From Mycobacterium sp. E2733 (GTDB taxonomy: Bacteria > Actinomycetota > Actinomycetes > Mycobacteriales > Mycobacteriaceae): a stretch of DNA of 64,000 nt. The position numbers were made by a program, and so were the translations under genes. The notes beneath the pieces were generated by a model that ran no database searches, was not told the DNA's origin, and worked only from the letters and a program-made list of their open reading frames with translations. Location of the stretch: contig NZ_LZJZ01000135.1 in assembly GCF_001667585.1 (NCBI RefSeq), forward strand, positions 1-64,000. Reading direction: 5' to 3'. Of the stretch, positions 8,702-18,041 are shown one piece after another. Position 1 is the first letter of the stretch. The number at the start of each line of letters is the position of its first letter.

Positions 8702-9802
8702 GCTGGCCAGCGCCGCAGTGCCGTAGTGCTTTTCGATCAGCGTCCATGGGTCGGCGTATGGGCCGCGTCCCTCGAACCGGCGCTGCACCATCAGGACCGC
8801 ACGCAGAGCCGGCCGCAATATGGGGCTCAGCAGCCGCACCACGGTCCGCATCCGGCCTTGCGTTTCGGCGATCCAGGCCAGGGTCTGGGACCAGTCGTGC
8901 TCCTGGAACTCGAGGAGAGCCTGCGCTTCGGTGGTGTCGTACCAGCCGGTGAAGCTCCAGCCGCGGTCGTCGCCGGGGTCCCCCGGCAGGCTGGCGGAGG
9001 GGCCGAGCCCACCCAGGCCGAGGGCGTCCATCAGGCCGTCCTCGAGCTCGCGTTGGGTGAGCACATACGATTCGTTGCCGCCGATGAGCAGCACCTTGCC
9101 GGCGATGGTTTCTTTCCGATCGACGGCGTTGGCGAACGCCAGCGCCACATCACGAGCGTCCACCGCGTGCATCCGGTTGTCGCCGGGGATCGATCGCATC
9201 AGGAGCAGCGAGTCACCGTTGACCGTCGTGTGCGTATCCGGCGAGATGACCCCGCCCAATCGGAAGAGCGCGTACGGCAGGCCGCTGGCGCGGATCGCCG
9301 CCTCGGCGAGCACCTTGTCCTGACCGTACTGATCGATGGGGTTTACCGCAGTGTCCGGCGTAATCCGCTCCGGCTGGCGGTACGGGTTGCGCGATCCGTA
9401 CACCGCGGCGCTGGACGCCATCAGGAACAACGGCGGGCGGGGGAGCGCGGCACACGCCGCCAAGAGGTTCTCGGTACCGCCCACGTTGACTTTGCGGGCC
9501 AAGCCGGGTTTGCGATACGACAGCGGCGACACGATCGCGGCGAGGTGAACGACCGCTTCGGGCCGATGGGCCGCGACGAGATCCCGGACCGCCTCGGCGT
9601 CCAGAAGATCGGTATAGGCCGGAATCAGCGTCCCGGGGTGGCGGCCGGCGGCCAGTTCTTTTTCGACGCCGGCGGTGTTGTCGTTGCGCAGGTCCATCGC
9701 GACGACCGTGCGCCCCCGGTCAAGCAGGATCTGCGTGCAACGCTTGCCGACCTGTCCGAAGGCGCCGGTGACCAAAACGGTGGAGGCAGTGGAAGAGGTC
9801 AT
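8693..9802 (-). CDS. NAD(P)-dependent epimerase/dehydratase (extended SDR)
   Basis: 369-residue extended short-chain dehydrogenase. The N-terminal Rossmann motif VLVTGAFGQVGKR (G-x2-G-x2-G) and an acidic/basic pair MDLRND suggest NAD binding. The active-site region has SSAAVYGS followed by YGQDK (YxxxK). The C-terminal third (from about residue 280) is a substrate domain ending in a basic, amphipathic stretch. It may act on a nucleotide sugar or a lipid/sterol substrate. The downstream NTF2-like gene starts 7 bp away on the transcript side, so the genes at 10340-8693 are probably cotranscribed. Confidence 0.88.
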   Translation of the reverse strand: MTSSTASTVLVTGAFGQVGKRCTQILLDRGRTVVAMDLRNDNTAGVEKELAAGRHPGTLIPAYTDLLDAEAVRDLVAAHRPEAVVHLAAIVSPLSYRKPGLARKVNVGGTENLLAACAALPRPPLFLMASSAAVYGSRNPYRQPERITPDTAVNPIDQYGQDKVLAEAAIRASGLPYALFRLGGVISPDTHTTVNGDSLLLMRSIPGDNRMHAVDARDVALAFANAVDRKETIAGKVLLIGGNESYVLTQRELEDGLMDALGLGGLGPSASLPGDPGDDRGWSFTGWYDTTEAQALLEFQEHDWSQTLAWIAETQGRMRTVVRLLSPILRPALRAVLMVQRRFEGRGPYADPWTLIEKHYGTAALASVD

Positions 9803-9809
9803 GGCCGCG

Positions 9810-10340
9810 TCATGGTCCCATCAACCCGTTGGCGACCCGGCCGATCGCCCGGCGGATTCGGTCGGAGACATAGACAGAAAACACGGGAGTGACGATATCC
9901 TCTCGCAGTCGAGTTAGCTTGGAGCTCTTGATGAACCACTGTCCGCCGATCTTCTCGTAGGTCTCGTGGTAATGCCCGTAGCCCACCAACGTCACCCCGG
10001 GCCCGAACCGGACGACGTCTTGCAGGGCCCAAACCCCGCGCGCGGTCGTCGCCGACGTGAGCGCGATCTCGGGGGCATGCACCTGGTGCACGGTCGCCTG
10101 CGCCGGCCGCCCGAGCGCCTTGCGTGTGAACGCCACGAAGTCGTCCGCACCCTCGATCACCTTGCCGCCGGCGTCGGCCGTGTCGCTGAGGAAGTCATCG
10201 GTGAAGACGGTGCGCCACGCCGCCCAGTCCTTGGTGTCGAGATTTCGGCAATAGCGGGCCTTGAGCTGCTTGAGGGATTCGATGGCCAGCAGCGTGGCGG
10301 TGTCCGCGTCCGCGATGGTGCCCTCCACGCGCTCTGTCAT
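9810..10340 (-). CDS. SnoaL/NTF2-like small enzyme or binding protein
   Basis: 176 residues of the SnoaL-like (NTF2 fold) family. The diagnostic start is LLAIESLKQLKARYCRNLDTKDW followed by FTDDF, and the later strand VVRFGPGVTLVGYGHYHETYEK is also typical. The start MTERVEGTI is chosen over a long upstream extension in the same frame that has no coding character. Family members include dehydratases, isomerases and cyclases with a cone-shaped pocket. It is followed 7 bp later by the epimerase gene, suggesting a shared pathway. Confidence 0.85.
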   Translation of the reverse strand: MTERVEGTIADADTATLLAIESLKQLKARYCRNLDTKDWAAWRTVFTDDFLSDTADAGGKVIEGADDFVAFTRKALGRPAQATVHQVHAPEIALTSATTARGVWALQDVVRFGPGVTLVGYGHYHETYEKIGGQWFIKSSKLTRLREDIVTPVFSVYVSDRIRRAIGRVANGLMGP

Positions 10341-10402
10341 TGCGGCTCGATTCTGTCCCTCAGGGTCGCGGCGTGACGTTTCACTGGCGAAGTGTAAACC
10401 TC

Positions 10403-11209
10403 TCAACCTTTGAAGTAGACAACCTGATGGGTGGTGGCCAGCAGCACGCCGTCGCGTGCCCACACCTGTGCGCTCTGGTCGAAGTAGCCGCGGGCGAAGC
10501 GGTTGGCGTGGGCGGTGCACAGGACGAACTCGGTCCCCAGGCCGTCGAGTTGGTGTTGATCGGCATGGAAATACGTCGTCAGCGAGATCGTCCCCGACGG
10601 GACGAAGCCGCCGCGTCGCAGGAACACCCGCGGGTAGAAGATGTCGCTCAGTGCGGCCAGTGCCGGATAGTCGACGGGGCGTTGCGCGGCGTCGCGCACC
10701 CACAAGGTGGTCTTCGACGACGGGCTCGGTTGCCCGTCTTTGCCGGGCATGGAGCCTTCGGCGAAGCGCATGTCGTAAAGGCTCGTCCATCGAACGAGGC
10801 CCGGATCGGTAGCGGGCAGCTGCTCCGGGTCGGGCGCGCGCGGCGGGCGGCTTTCGGTATCGGCCCAGCCGTCACGGCGGACTGCGAACAGCGCCGTCGC
10901 GGTCGTCTTGACCTCTCCGTCCTGGCTGAGTTCGACGATCCAGTGCTGGTTGGTGCGGTTGGTGCGTGCCGCCCGCAGTGAGATGTCGAAGTCGCCGTCG
11001 GCGATGGGGGCGGCGTAATTGACCGTCAACGCCAGCGGCTCGCCGATGCGATCGGAGTGCGACTCGACGGCGCGCAGCATGACGGCGGCCGTGATCCCGC
11101 CGAACGGCCCCACCATGTTGGCCCATTCCGGATGGGTCCGGCCGCGCCTGACGTGTGTGCTGATCGCGTCGAGGCGGATGGCGTCGTCGAAGGGATGTGT
11201 ATCGGTCAT
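10403..11209 (-). CDS. Acyl-CoA thioesterase, double-hotdog (TesB-like)
   Basis: 268-residue thioesterase-family protein. The N-terminal half has the hotdog signature NMVGPFGGITAAVMLRAV, and the C-terminal half carries a second hotdog (SLTTYFHADQHQLDGLGTEF, then ARGYFDQSAQVWARDGVLLA). This is the arrangement of acyl-CoA thioesterase II proteins, which hydrolyse acyl-CoA to free acid and CoA. The gene is 62 bp upstream of the NTF2-like gene on the same strand. Confidence 0.88.
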   Translation of the reverse strand: MTDTHPFDDAIRLDAISTHVRRGRTHPEWANMVGPFGGITAAVMLRAVESHSDRIGEPLALTVNYAAPIADGDFDISLRAARTNRTNQHWIVELSQDGEVKTTATALFAVRRDGWADTESRPPRAPDPEQLPATDPGLVRWTSLYDMRFAEGSMPGKDGQPSPSSKTTLWVRDAAQRPVDYPALAALSDIFYPRVFLRRGGFVPSGTISLTTYFHADQHQLDGLGTEFVLCTAHANRFARGYFDQSAQVWARDGVLLATTHQVVYFKG

Positions 11210-11293
11210 GCTGAGTACTGCAGACTACGGGCCTCCGACCCATCTGCCGGACACGGGGCGGTTGGACGACAAGATTCCGAAAGGCGAGCCAGG

Positions 11294-11671
11294 ATGGGCA
11301 ACTCTCAGGACAAATCTCCCGCTGAGCTGATCGACGCCAGGATCAAGGAGCTAGGGGATTGGCGCGGCGAGATGCTCGCCCGCATCAGAGAACTCATCAA
11401 GGACGCAGATCCCGACGTCGTCGAGGAATGGAAGTGGCGAGGTGTTCCGGTCTGGTATCACGACGGGATGATCTGCACCGGCGAGACCTACAAGGACGTG
11501 GTGAAGATGACCTTCGCCAAGGGCGCCGCGCTGAAGGATCCCTCGAGCCTGTTCAATTCCAGCCTTGACGGCAACACCCGGCGCGCAATCGATTTTCGCG
11601 AGGGCGACACGGTCGATGAGAAGGCATTGAAAGCGCTGATCCGCGCCGCCGTGGAGCTGAACCGATCTTAA
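11294..11671 (+). CDS. DUF1801-type small protein
   Basis: 125 residues starting MGNSQDKSPAELID. The ATG is chosen because codon character begins there; the same frame remains open upstream without it. The body matches the DUF1801/YdhG-like pattern: RIRELIKDADPDVVEEWKWRGVPVWYHDGMICTGE and a later FAKGAALKDPSSLF. The family is small, cytosolic and of unknown biochemical role. It is divergent from the thioesterase gene and just upstream of the acyl-CoA dehydrogenase gene, from which it is separated by the CTGTACAG repeats. Confidence 0.85.
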   Translation: MGNSQDKSPAELIDARIKELGDWRGEMLARIRELIKDADPDVVEEWKWRGVPVWYHDGMICTGETYKDVVKMTFAKGAALKDPSSLFNSSLDGNTRRAIDFREGDTVDEKALKALIRAAVELNRS

Positions 11672-11680
11672 GGCGCCAAC

Positions 11681-11710
11681 CTGTACAGCCGTGGGAGCGG
11701 TGCTGTACAG
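11681..11710. promoter_or_regulatory. Two CTGTACAG palindromes 22 bp apart, candidate operator
   Basis: The 8-bp palindrome CTGTACAG occurs at 11681-11688 and 11703-11710, start-to-start 22 bp, which is two helical turns. It lies 42 bp before the acyl-CoA dehydrogenase start. This is consistent with cooperative binding of two repressor dimers at its promoter. No matching regulator gene is adjacent. Confidence 0.45.
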
Positions 11711-11751
11711 TCGCCCAGCACAAGGTCGACGCTCGAATGGGAGGCCATCCG

Positions 11752-12981
11752 GTGACGTCCGAGTCGGTCGAAGACTTCCGGCGCCGGGCCAACGCCTGGC
11801 TGGCGGACAACCTCCCGCGGCTGGATTCCGGCGACGCGATGGTCCTGCAGCGCGACGAACTGACCTCGTGGCAGCGCGCCCGTGAACTGCAAAAGAAGCT
11901 GTACGACGGCGGATTCGCCGGCATCTGCTTCCCGCGCGAATACGGCGGCCTCGGGTTGGGCTACGCGTACAAGAAGGCGTTTGACGCCGAGGCCCTGGCC
12001 TACGAGACGCCGCTCATGCTCAACGTCCCGTCGTTCGCAATCTGCTGCGCGACGATCCTCGACATGGGCAGCGAGGAGCAGAAGCGAACGCACATCGCGG
12101 CGGCGCTGCGCGGAGACGAAGTGTTGGTGCAGCTGCTGTCGGAACCCAGCGGGGGATCGGACTTGGCGGGCGTCCTCACCCGCGCCGAACGGAGGGACGG
12201 GCGGTGGATCATCAACGGCGCCAAGACGTGGAGCACGTGGGCATTCGCCGCCGACTACGGCCTGTGCCTGGCCCGGACCGATTGGAGTGTGCCCAAACAC
12301 CAAGGGCTGACGATGTTCCTGGTGCCGCTTCGGCACCCCGGCGTCACCATCAACCGCATCAAGCAGGTCAACGGCTCGGTCGAGTTCTGCGAGGAGTTCT
12401 TCGACGACGTCGACGTCGGTGACGACGCCGTGGTGGGGGAGCCGGGGAAAGGATGGGACGTCGCGTCACGCCAGCTCTACCACGAGCGCCGCAGCATGGG
12501 CGACGGATCGGAGTACACCAGCGGGCCGGGAATCACCGAGGCTGAAGACATTTCGGTCGACCTGCTGTCCCTGGTCGAGAAGACGAACCAGGGCGGCAGT
12601 AAACGAGTCCGCGAGATGGTGGGCCGGGCCCTGGTCCATCGGGCCGTGCACGGGCAACTCAGCGAACACGTCTTTCACGCCGTGGCCAACGGATCCCTGC
12701 CGCCCGCCGCTGGATCGATCATCCGTCTGTACATGGCCGAGGTGCACGACGTCGAAATCGACACCGCCATGGCCGTCGCCGGGCCGGCGGCCGTGGTCGA
12801 CGATCAGGCGGGGCTGCTCGATATCGGCACCCGCTACCTGGGCCGGCAGATCGCCCACATCGGCGGGGGGACCACGGAGATGGCGCGCAACGTGATCGGC
12901 GAGCGGGTGCTGAACTTCCCACGCGAATACGCCGCCGACCGCGGCGTGCCGTTCAACCAGGTGCGACACGGAAAATCCTGA
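11752..12981 (+). CDS. Acyl-CoA dehydrogenase (FadE type)
   Basis: 409-residue flavoprotein of the acyl-CoA dehydrogenase family. The GTG start is preferred to an ATG 15 bp upstream because GGGAGG lies 7 bp before it. The FAD/substrate domain has QLLSEPSGGSDLAGV and a later GGGTTEMARNVIGERVLNFPRE, the C-terminal signature of mycobacterial FadE proteins. The family oxidises acyl-CoA or sterol side-chain CoA thioesters at C2-C3. It is followed after 12 bp by the hotdog-like gene and then fabG3, suggesting one operon for a lipid or steroid substrate. Two CTGTACAG palindromes precede it. Confidence 0.92.
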   Translation: MTSESVEDFRRRANAWLADNLPRLDSGDAMVLQRDELTSWQRARELQKKLYDGGFAGICFPREYGGLGLGYAYKKAFDAEALAYETPLMLNVPSFAICCATILDMGSEEQKRTHIAAALRGDEVLVQLLSEPSGGSDLAGVLTRAERRDGRWIINGAKTWSTWAFAADYGLCLARTDWSVPKHQGLTMFLVPLRHPGVTINRIKQVNGSVEFCEEFFDDVDVGDDAVVGEPGKGWDVASRQLYHERRSMGDGSEYTSGPGITEAEDISVDLLSLVEKTNQGGSKRVREMVGRALVHRAVHGQLSEHVFHAVANGSLPPAAGSIIRLYMAEVHDVEIDTAMAVAGPAAVVDDQAGLLDIGTRYLGRQIAHIGGGTTEMARNVIGERVLNFPREYAADRGVPFNQVRHGKS

Positions 12982-12993
12982 GGGAGGCCGGAA

Positions 12994-13860
12994 TTGAGCG
13001 ACCGACTTCGTGACATCCGGGAGTTGGCGGGAGACTCCGAAGCTTACCGGGACGAACTGTACCGGCGCTGGACGGGTCTGCTCAGTTACCGCTACATCGG
13101 CCGCAAGCACTCCTCGATGGACCTCGGCGAGGTCGACGACACCGTCACCATTCGCCGGGACATGCGCAACGAGGCCGGGGGAATCATGGTGGCGCCGTTG
13201 GCCATTTCCTCCCCGGAGGGGTGCCAGACCGACATGGTCGCGGTGCCCAACCCGGTCATCGCGTCGGTGCAGATCGTCGACCCCGGCTACGACGTCAGGC
13301 GGGTCGAGATCGTCGGCTCCGGCATCGTGCACCAGGGCCGCACCATGGGGTACGGGCGGTGCAAGATCGTCGACGCCGACAACCCGGATCGGGTGATCGC
13401 CTTCAACGAGGGGCAGGGAGCGATCATCGGCATCCCGCCCGAAGGCCTTGACCGGATGGATGTTTCGGGCACGGAGCTGGTGATCGAGGACTCGCCGGAC
13501 CTGCCGCCGCTGTGGCAGGCCTTCGGGGCCAGCAGGCGCGGCGACGGCCATTGGGTGCTGCCCGAGCTCAGCACCGAATTGGCTTCTCCGGACGCCGCAC
13601 TGCATATCGGACCGCAACACGTCGTCCTCGAAACTGCAGCGATCGACCTTGCCGCCGACGTCGCCGGCACCCGAAGGCTGCAGGTGGTGAGCTGGCACGT
13701 CATGTTCATGTCGCGCGGCAAGGTGGGTCCGTTCCGCGTCGAGGGCACCGCGCATCCGGGCGAGTCAGGGCGAGTCGGCGTGCGCATGTTGCTGCACGAC
13801 GAGGGGAACGCGGACAAGGCCGTCACCTCCGCCGCGGCGATCTTCGACGTCGTGAGCTGA
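12994..13860 (+). CDS. Hotdog-fold thioesterase-like protein
   Basis: 288 residues from a TTG start placed 6 bp after AGGGAGG. Two repeats with hotdog character can be read: GSGIVHQGRTMGYGRCKIVDAD followed by EGQGAIIGIPP in the first half, and VVSWHVMFMSRGKVGPFRVEG in the second, the latter resembling the 'SRG-xxGPF' element of PaaI-like thioesterases. It would act on an acyl-CoA made or used by the adjacent dehydrogenase and FabG3. The family call is tentative; the reading frame itself is clear. Confidence 0.75.
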   Translation: MSDRLRDIRELAGDSEAYRDELYRRWTGLLSYRYIGRKHSSMDLGEVDDTVTIRRDMRNEAGGIMVAPLAISSPEGCQTDMVAVPNPVIASVQIVDPGYDVRRVEIVGSGIVHQGRTMGYGRCKIVDADNPDRVIAFNEGQGAIIGIPPEGLDRMDVSGTELVIEDSPDLPPLWQAFGASRRGDGHWVLPELSTELASPDAALHIGPQHVVLETAAIDLAADVAGTRRLQVVSWHVMFMSRGKVGPFRVEGTAHPGESGRVGVRMLLHDEGNADKAVTSAAAIFDVVS

Positions 13861-13928
13861 ATCAACCCTGGTCATACATCTGCCCGCGTCTGTATGGTGC
13901 TAAAGACTCGACACGACAGGAGATCGCG

Positions 13929-14711
13929 GTGGCAGAACGGCTGGCCGGTAAGGTCGCGCTCATCAGTGGGGGCGCGCGGGGAATGGGCGCGTCGCACGTC
14001 CGCACACTGGCTGCCGAGGGCGCCAAGGTGGTGTTCGGTGACATCCTCGACGACGAAGGCAAGGCCGTCGCCGCCGAGGTCGGAGACGCGACCCGCTACG
14101 TGCACCTCGACGTGACGAAGTCCGAGGATTGGGACGCGGCGGTGGCCACCGCGCTGGGTGAGTTCGGCGGCATCGACATCCTCGTCAACAACGCGGGCAT
14201 CATCAACATCGGCACCTTCGAGGACTACGCGCTCTCGGAGTGGCAGCGCATCCTCGACATCAACCTGACCGGTGTGTTCCTCGGCATCCGCGCCGTGGTG
14301 AAGCCCATGAAGGAAGCCGGGCGGGGATCGATCATCAACATCTCCTCCATCGAGGGGATCGCCGGCACCATCGCCTGCCACGGGTACACCGCCACCAAGT
14401 TCGCCGTCCGGGGCTTGACCAAGTCGGCGGCACTCGAACTCGGGCCCAGTGGGATCCGGGTGAACTCGATCCACCCCGGGCTCATCAAGACGCCGATGAC
14501 CGAGTGGGTGCCCGAGGACATTTTCCAGACCGCGCTGGGCCGGATCGCCCAGCCCAAGGAAGTCTCCAACCTCGTCGTCTACCTGGCCAGCGACGAGTCC
14601 AGCTATTCGACCGGCTCGGAGTTCGTCGTCGACGGCGGCACCACCGCCGGCCTGGGCCACAAGGACTTCTCCGCGGTCGACACCGCCGGGCAGCCCGACT
14701 GGGTTACCTAG
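13929..14711 (+). CDS. fabG3: Hydroxysteroid-type short-chain dehydrogenase FabG3
   Basis: 260-residue classical SDR. The GTG start is used because AGGAG lies just before it, although the frame stays open far upstream. It has the coenzyme motif SGGARGMGASH, the NNAG motif, catalytic Ser in INISSIEG and YTATK (YxxxK). The words EDYALSEWQRILDINLTGVF and GIRVNSIHPGLIKTPMT match M. tuberculosis Rv2002 (FabG3) closely as I recall it. That enzyme is an NADH-dependent 3-alpha/20-beta-hydroxysteroid dehydrogenase, so a steroid role is likely. Its last 8 bp overlap the convergent mmpL end. Confidence 0.92.
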   Translation: MAERLAGKVALISGGARGMGASHVRTLAAEGAKVVFGDILDDEGKAVAAEVGDATRYVHLDVTKSEDWDAAVATALGEFGGIDILVNNAGIINIGTFEDYALSEWQRILDINLTGVFLGIRAVVKPMKEAGRGSIINISSIEGIAGTIACHGYTATKFAVRGLTKSAALELGPSGIRVNSIHPGLIKTPMTEWVPEDIFQTALGRIAQPKEVSNLVVYLASDESSYSTGSEFVVDGGTTAGLGHKDFSAVDTAGQPDWVT

Positions 14712-17619
14712 CGGGAACTAGGGATTCGGCTTCCTGGGGCGCCTTCTCGTCGCTTGGCTTGGGCCAGGGCGACGGCACCGGGCGCTGCCGCACTCGTTGC
14801 GGCCACCAGAACCACTTGCCCAGCAGCGCCGCAATCGACGGCGTCATCAGCGACCGGACGATCAGGGTGTCGAACAGCAGACCCAGTCCGATGGTGGTAC
14901 CGACCTGACCGATGACCGTCAGCTCACTGACCGCCATCGTCATCATCGTGAAGGCGAACACCAGGCCCGCCGAGGTGACGACCGAACCGGTACCGCCCAT
15001 CGAACGGATGATCCCGGTGTTCAGGCCGGCGTAGATCTCCTCCTTGAACCGCGCAACCAACAACAGGTTGTAGTCGGCGCCCACGGCAAGCAGGATGATC
15101 ACCGACATCGCGAGCACCATCCAGTGCAACTCGATGCCGATCAGGTGCTGCCAGATCAACACCGACAGGCCGAAAGACGCGCCCAGCGAGAGCAAGACGG
15201 TGCCCACGATGACCGCCGACGCCACGACGCCCCTCGTGATGAGCAGCATGATGATGAAAATCAAGCACAGCGAAGAAATCCCGGCGATCAACAGGTCGTA
15301 GGTGTTGCCGTCGCTGAGGTCTTTATAGATCGACGCGGTGCCCGCCAGGTAGATCTTCGAGCCCTCCAGCGGCGTGCCCTTGAGCGCTTCGTACGCCGCC
15401 TTCTTGATGGCGCCGATGTGCGAAATGCCTTCCTGCGACATCGGATCCCCGTCATGGCTGATGATGAATCGCACGGCATGGCCGTCCGGGGAGATGAAGT
15501 TCTTCATACCCTTCTTGAACTCGGCGTTGTTGAAGGTCTCCGGCGGCAGGTAGAACGAGTCGTCGTTCTTCGACGCATCGAACGCCTTGCCCATGGCGTT
15601 GGAATTCTTCTGCGCCTCGTTCTGCTGATCCTGCAGACCCTTTTGGGTCGAATACATGGTCAGCATGGTGGTTTTCATCGCCTTCATGTTTTCGATCATT
15701 GAAGGCATCAGCGCCACCATTTGGGGCATCAACGTGTCGAGATGGTCCATGATGGGCAGCAGGCTCTGGATGTCGTCGGTCATCGTGTCGATGCCGTCCA
15801 GGCTGTCGAAGACCGACCGCAGCGACCAGCACACCGGGATGTCGTAGCAGTGCCGTTCCCAGTAGAGGTAGCTGCGAATGGGCCGGAAGAAGTCCTCGAA
15901 ATCGGCCATGTGCTGCCGTAATTCGTTGATGTCGATGGTCATGTCGTGCATCTTCTTGACCATCTGATGCATGTCCTCGGCCATCTGCACGGTGATGCGC
16001 TGCATCTTGGTCATGCTGTCGATGGTCGTCTGCATCATGTCGGCCTGATGCAGCATATCGGCCATCTGGTCTTCCTGATACTTCTGGTTCATCTGCTGGG
16101 TGACGCCCTGCATGCTGATCTGGAACGGGATCGACGTGTGCTCGATCGGCGTGCCCTGCGGCCGGGTGATCGCCTGCACGCGACCGATTCCCGGCACCCG
16201 GAAGACCGTCTTGGCAATCTTGTCGATCACCAAAAAGTCCGCGGAGTTGCGCAGGTCGTGGTCGCTTTCGATCATCAGCACTTCGGGATTCATCCGCGCC
16301 TGCGAGAAGTGCCGATCGGCGGCCGCGTAACCCTCGTTGGCGGGTAGGTCGGTGGGCAGATAGTTGCGGTCGTTGTAGTTGGTGCGGTATCCGGGCAGGG
16401 TCAGCAAGCCGATGAGCGCGATCCCAATCGTCACGACTAGGATCGGTCCGGGCCAGCGGACCACGAGAGCGCCGACCTTGCGCCAGCCGCGAATGCGTTG
16501 CGTCCGCCTGGGTTCGAGCGTCCTACGGAAGCGGGTCACCACCGAAATGACCGCGGGCCCAAGCGTGAGCGCCGCCGCCACGACGACCACCATTCCGATG
16601 GCCAACGGGATGCCCAGCGTCTGGAAGTAGGGCAGGTTGGTGAAGTGCAGGCAGAAGGTCGCGCCGGCGATCGTCAGACCCGACCCGAGAACGACGTGTG
16701 CGGTGCCCTTGTACATGGTGTAATACGCGTCTTCGCGCGACTCGCCGACGGCGCGGGCTTCCTGATATCGGCCGATCAGGAAGATCGCATAGTCGGTGGC
16801 GGCCGCGATTCCCAACGTGACCAACAGGTTCGTGGCGAACGTCGAAAGCCCGATGAGCTTGAAGTAGCCCAGGAAAGCGACCATTCCACGCGCGGCCGAC
16901 AACTCGAGCACCACCATCACCAGCGTGAGCAACACGGTGATCACCGACCGGTAGACCAACAGCAGCATGCCGATGATCACGGTGAACGTGGCCGCCGTGA
17001 TGAGCTGCAGGCTGCGGTCGCCGGCCTCATGCTGGTCCGCCGATAGCGCCGCGGGCCCCGTGACGTAGGCCTTAACCCCTTTGGGCGGGGGGACGCTCTT
17101 GACGATGCTCTGCACCGACTCGACGGATTCGTTGGCCAGGGCTTCGCCCTGGTTACCCGCCAGGTAGACCTGGACGTAGGCGGCCTTACCGTCGTTGCTC
17201 TGAGCGCCCGCCCCGGTCAGCGGATCGCTCCACATATCCTGAACGTGCTCAACGTGTTTGGTGTCCGCGTCGAGCTTCCTGACGATCTGGTCGTAGTAGG
17301 CGTGGGCGTCGGCGCCGAGGGGATTCTGCCCCTCGAGGACGATCATGACCGAGCTGTTGGACTTGTATTCGTTGAAGATCGCGCCCATGCGCTTGGTCGC
17401 GACGACCGATTGCGCGTCGTCGGGGGCCATGGACACCGAGCGCATCTTGCCGACCTCGTCCAACTGGGGAACGACGACGTTGAGCACCGCGATGAGTGCG
17501 ATCCAGCCCAGGATGATGGGCACGGCGAAGGTTCGGATGATCCGCGGGATCTTCTCCCGCACCGGTTCGTCGGCGACGGGAATGGTGTCGGTGCGGGCGT
17601 CATCGAAGTGTGCGCTCAT
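14704..17619 (-). CDS. MmpL-family RND lipid/siderophore exporter (MmpL4/5 type)
   Basis: 971-residue RND transporter with twelve predicted membrane segments. The proton-relay residues are present in GIAAATDYAIFLIGRYQEAR (TM4) and AVGADYNLLLVARFKEE (TM10). The second periplasmic loop contains a long Met/Gln-rich coiled coil (about residues 500-570, including QMADMLHQADMMQTTIDSM), the hallmark of MmpL4/MmpL5, which export siderophores and drugs with MmpS partners. The start MSAHFDDART overlaps the mmpS stop by 4 bp. The gene ends within the convergent fabG3 stop region. Confidence 0.94.
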   Translation of the reverse strand: MSAHFDDARTDTIPVADEPVREKIPRIIRTFAVPIILGWIALIAVLNVVVPQLDEVGKMRSVSMAPDDAQSVVATKRMGAIFNEYKSNSSVMIVLEGQNPLGADAHAYYDQIVRKLDADTKHVEHVQDMWSDPLTGAGAQSNDGKAAYVQVYLAGNQGEALANESVESVQSIVKSVPPPKGVKAYVTGPAALSADQHEAGDRSLQLITAATFTVIIGMLLLVYRSVITVLLTLVMVVLELSAARGMVAFLGYFKLIGLSTFATNLLVTLGIAAATDYAIFLIGRYQEARAVGESREDAYYTMYKGTAHVVLGSGLTIAGATFCLHFTNLPYFQTLGIPLAIGMVVVVAAALTLGPAVISVVTRFRRTLEPRRTQRIRGWRKVGALVVRWPGPILVVTIGIALIGLLTLPGYRTNYNDRNYLPTDLPANEGYAAADRHFSQARMNPEVLMIESDHDLRNSADFLVIDKIAKTVFRVPGIGRVQAITRPQGTPIEHTSIPFQISMQGVTQQMNQKYQEDQMADMLHQADMMQTTIDSMTKMQRITVQMAEDMHQMVKKMHDMTIDINELRQHMADFEDFFRPIRSYLYWERHCYDIPVCWSLRSVFDSLDGIDTMTDDIQSLLPIMDHLDTLMPQMVALMPSMIENMKAMKTTMLTMYSTQKGLQDQQNEAQKNSNAMGKAFDASKNDDSFYLPPETFNNAEFKKGMKNFISPDGHAVRFIISHDGDPMSQEGISHIGAIKKAAYEALKGTPLEGSKIYLAGTASIYKDLSDGNTYDLLIAGISSLCLIFIIMLLITRGVVASAVIVGTVLLSLGASFGLSVLIWQHLIGIELHWMVLAMSVIILLAVGADYNLLLVARFKEEIYAGLNTGIIRSMGGTGSVVTSAGLVFAFTMMTMAVSELTVIGQVGTTIGLGLLFDTLIVRSLMTPSIAALLGKWFWWPQRVRQRPVPSPWPKPSDEKAPQEAESLVPAR

Positions 17620-18041
17620 GCGGATTTCACCAAGCAGAAGGTCAAGGCGTGCACGCCGTTGGTTTGGTTCTCGGCCTTGACTTCGTCGTCGATGGTGATG
17701 CGACAACCGAGGGAATTACCGTCGCTTTGGGCCGAGAGATTCGGGAAGACCGAGGGGGCGGTCGTGCTGAGCACGAGCGTCCAAGGCAAGGGTGCGCCGT
17801 CGACCCGCTTCGGGTCGGCGGACAGGTCCAAGTAATTCACGTTGGCCGTGCTGGCCGTGCCGAAGACCTCGTACTTGACGACTTTCGGCTTGAACGGCTT
17901 GGAATCGTCCAGCCGCGGGCTCGTCATGACGCCCGTGTCGTGGGCGCCGAAGAACGACTTGACCCGGGTCACGGCGAAGCCGCCGACCACCAGGACCGCG
18001 ACGATCAGCAGGGGCAGCCACGCGTTGCGCACAAGCTTCAC
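17616..18041 (-). CDS. MmpS-family accessory protein of the MmpL exporter
   Basis: 141 residues: short basic N-terminus, one membrane anchor (WLPLLIVAVLVVGGFAVTRV), then a periplasmic beta-sandwich domain with VVKYEVFGTASTANVNYLD and a C-terminal GCRITIDDEV...ALTFCLVKSA, whose two cysteines form the family's disulfide. MmpS proteins partner their MmpL in lipid, siderophore or drug export. It is the first structural gene after tetR; a TGTGCA-N5-TGCACA site lies 255 bp upstream of its start. Confidence 0.93.
   Translation of the reverse strand: MKLVRNAWLPLLIVAVLVVGGFAVTRVKSFFGAHDTGVMTSPRLDDSKPFKPKVVKYEVFGTASTANVNYLDLSADPKRVDGAPLPWTLVLSTTAPSVFPNLSAQSDGNSLGCRITIDDEVKAENQTNGVHALTFCLVKSA

Noticed and set aside
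12466..13755. 429-codon minus-strand frame
   Set aside because: Antisense of the acyl-CoA dehydrogenase and hotdog-like genes; His/Asp/Val-rich shadow composition.
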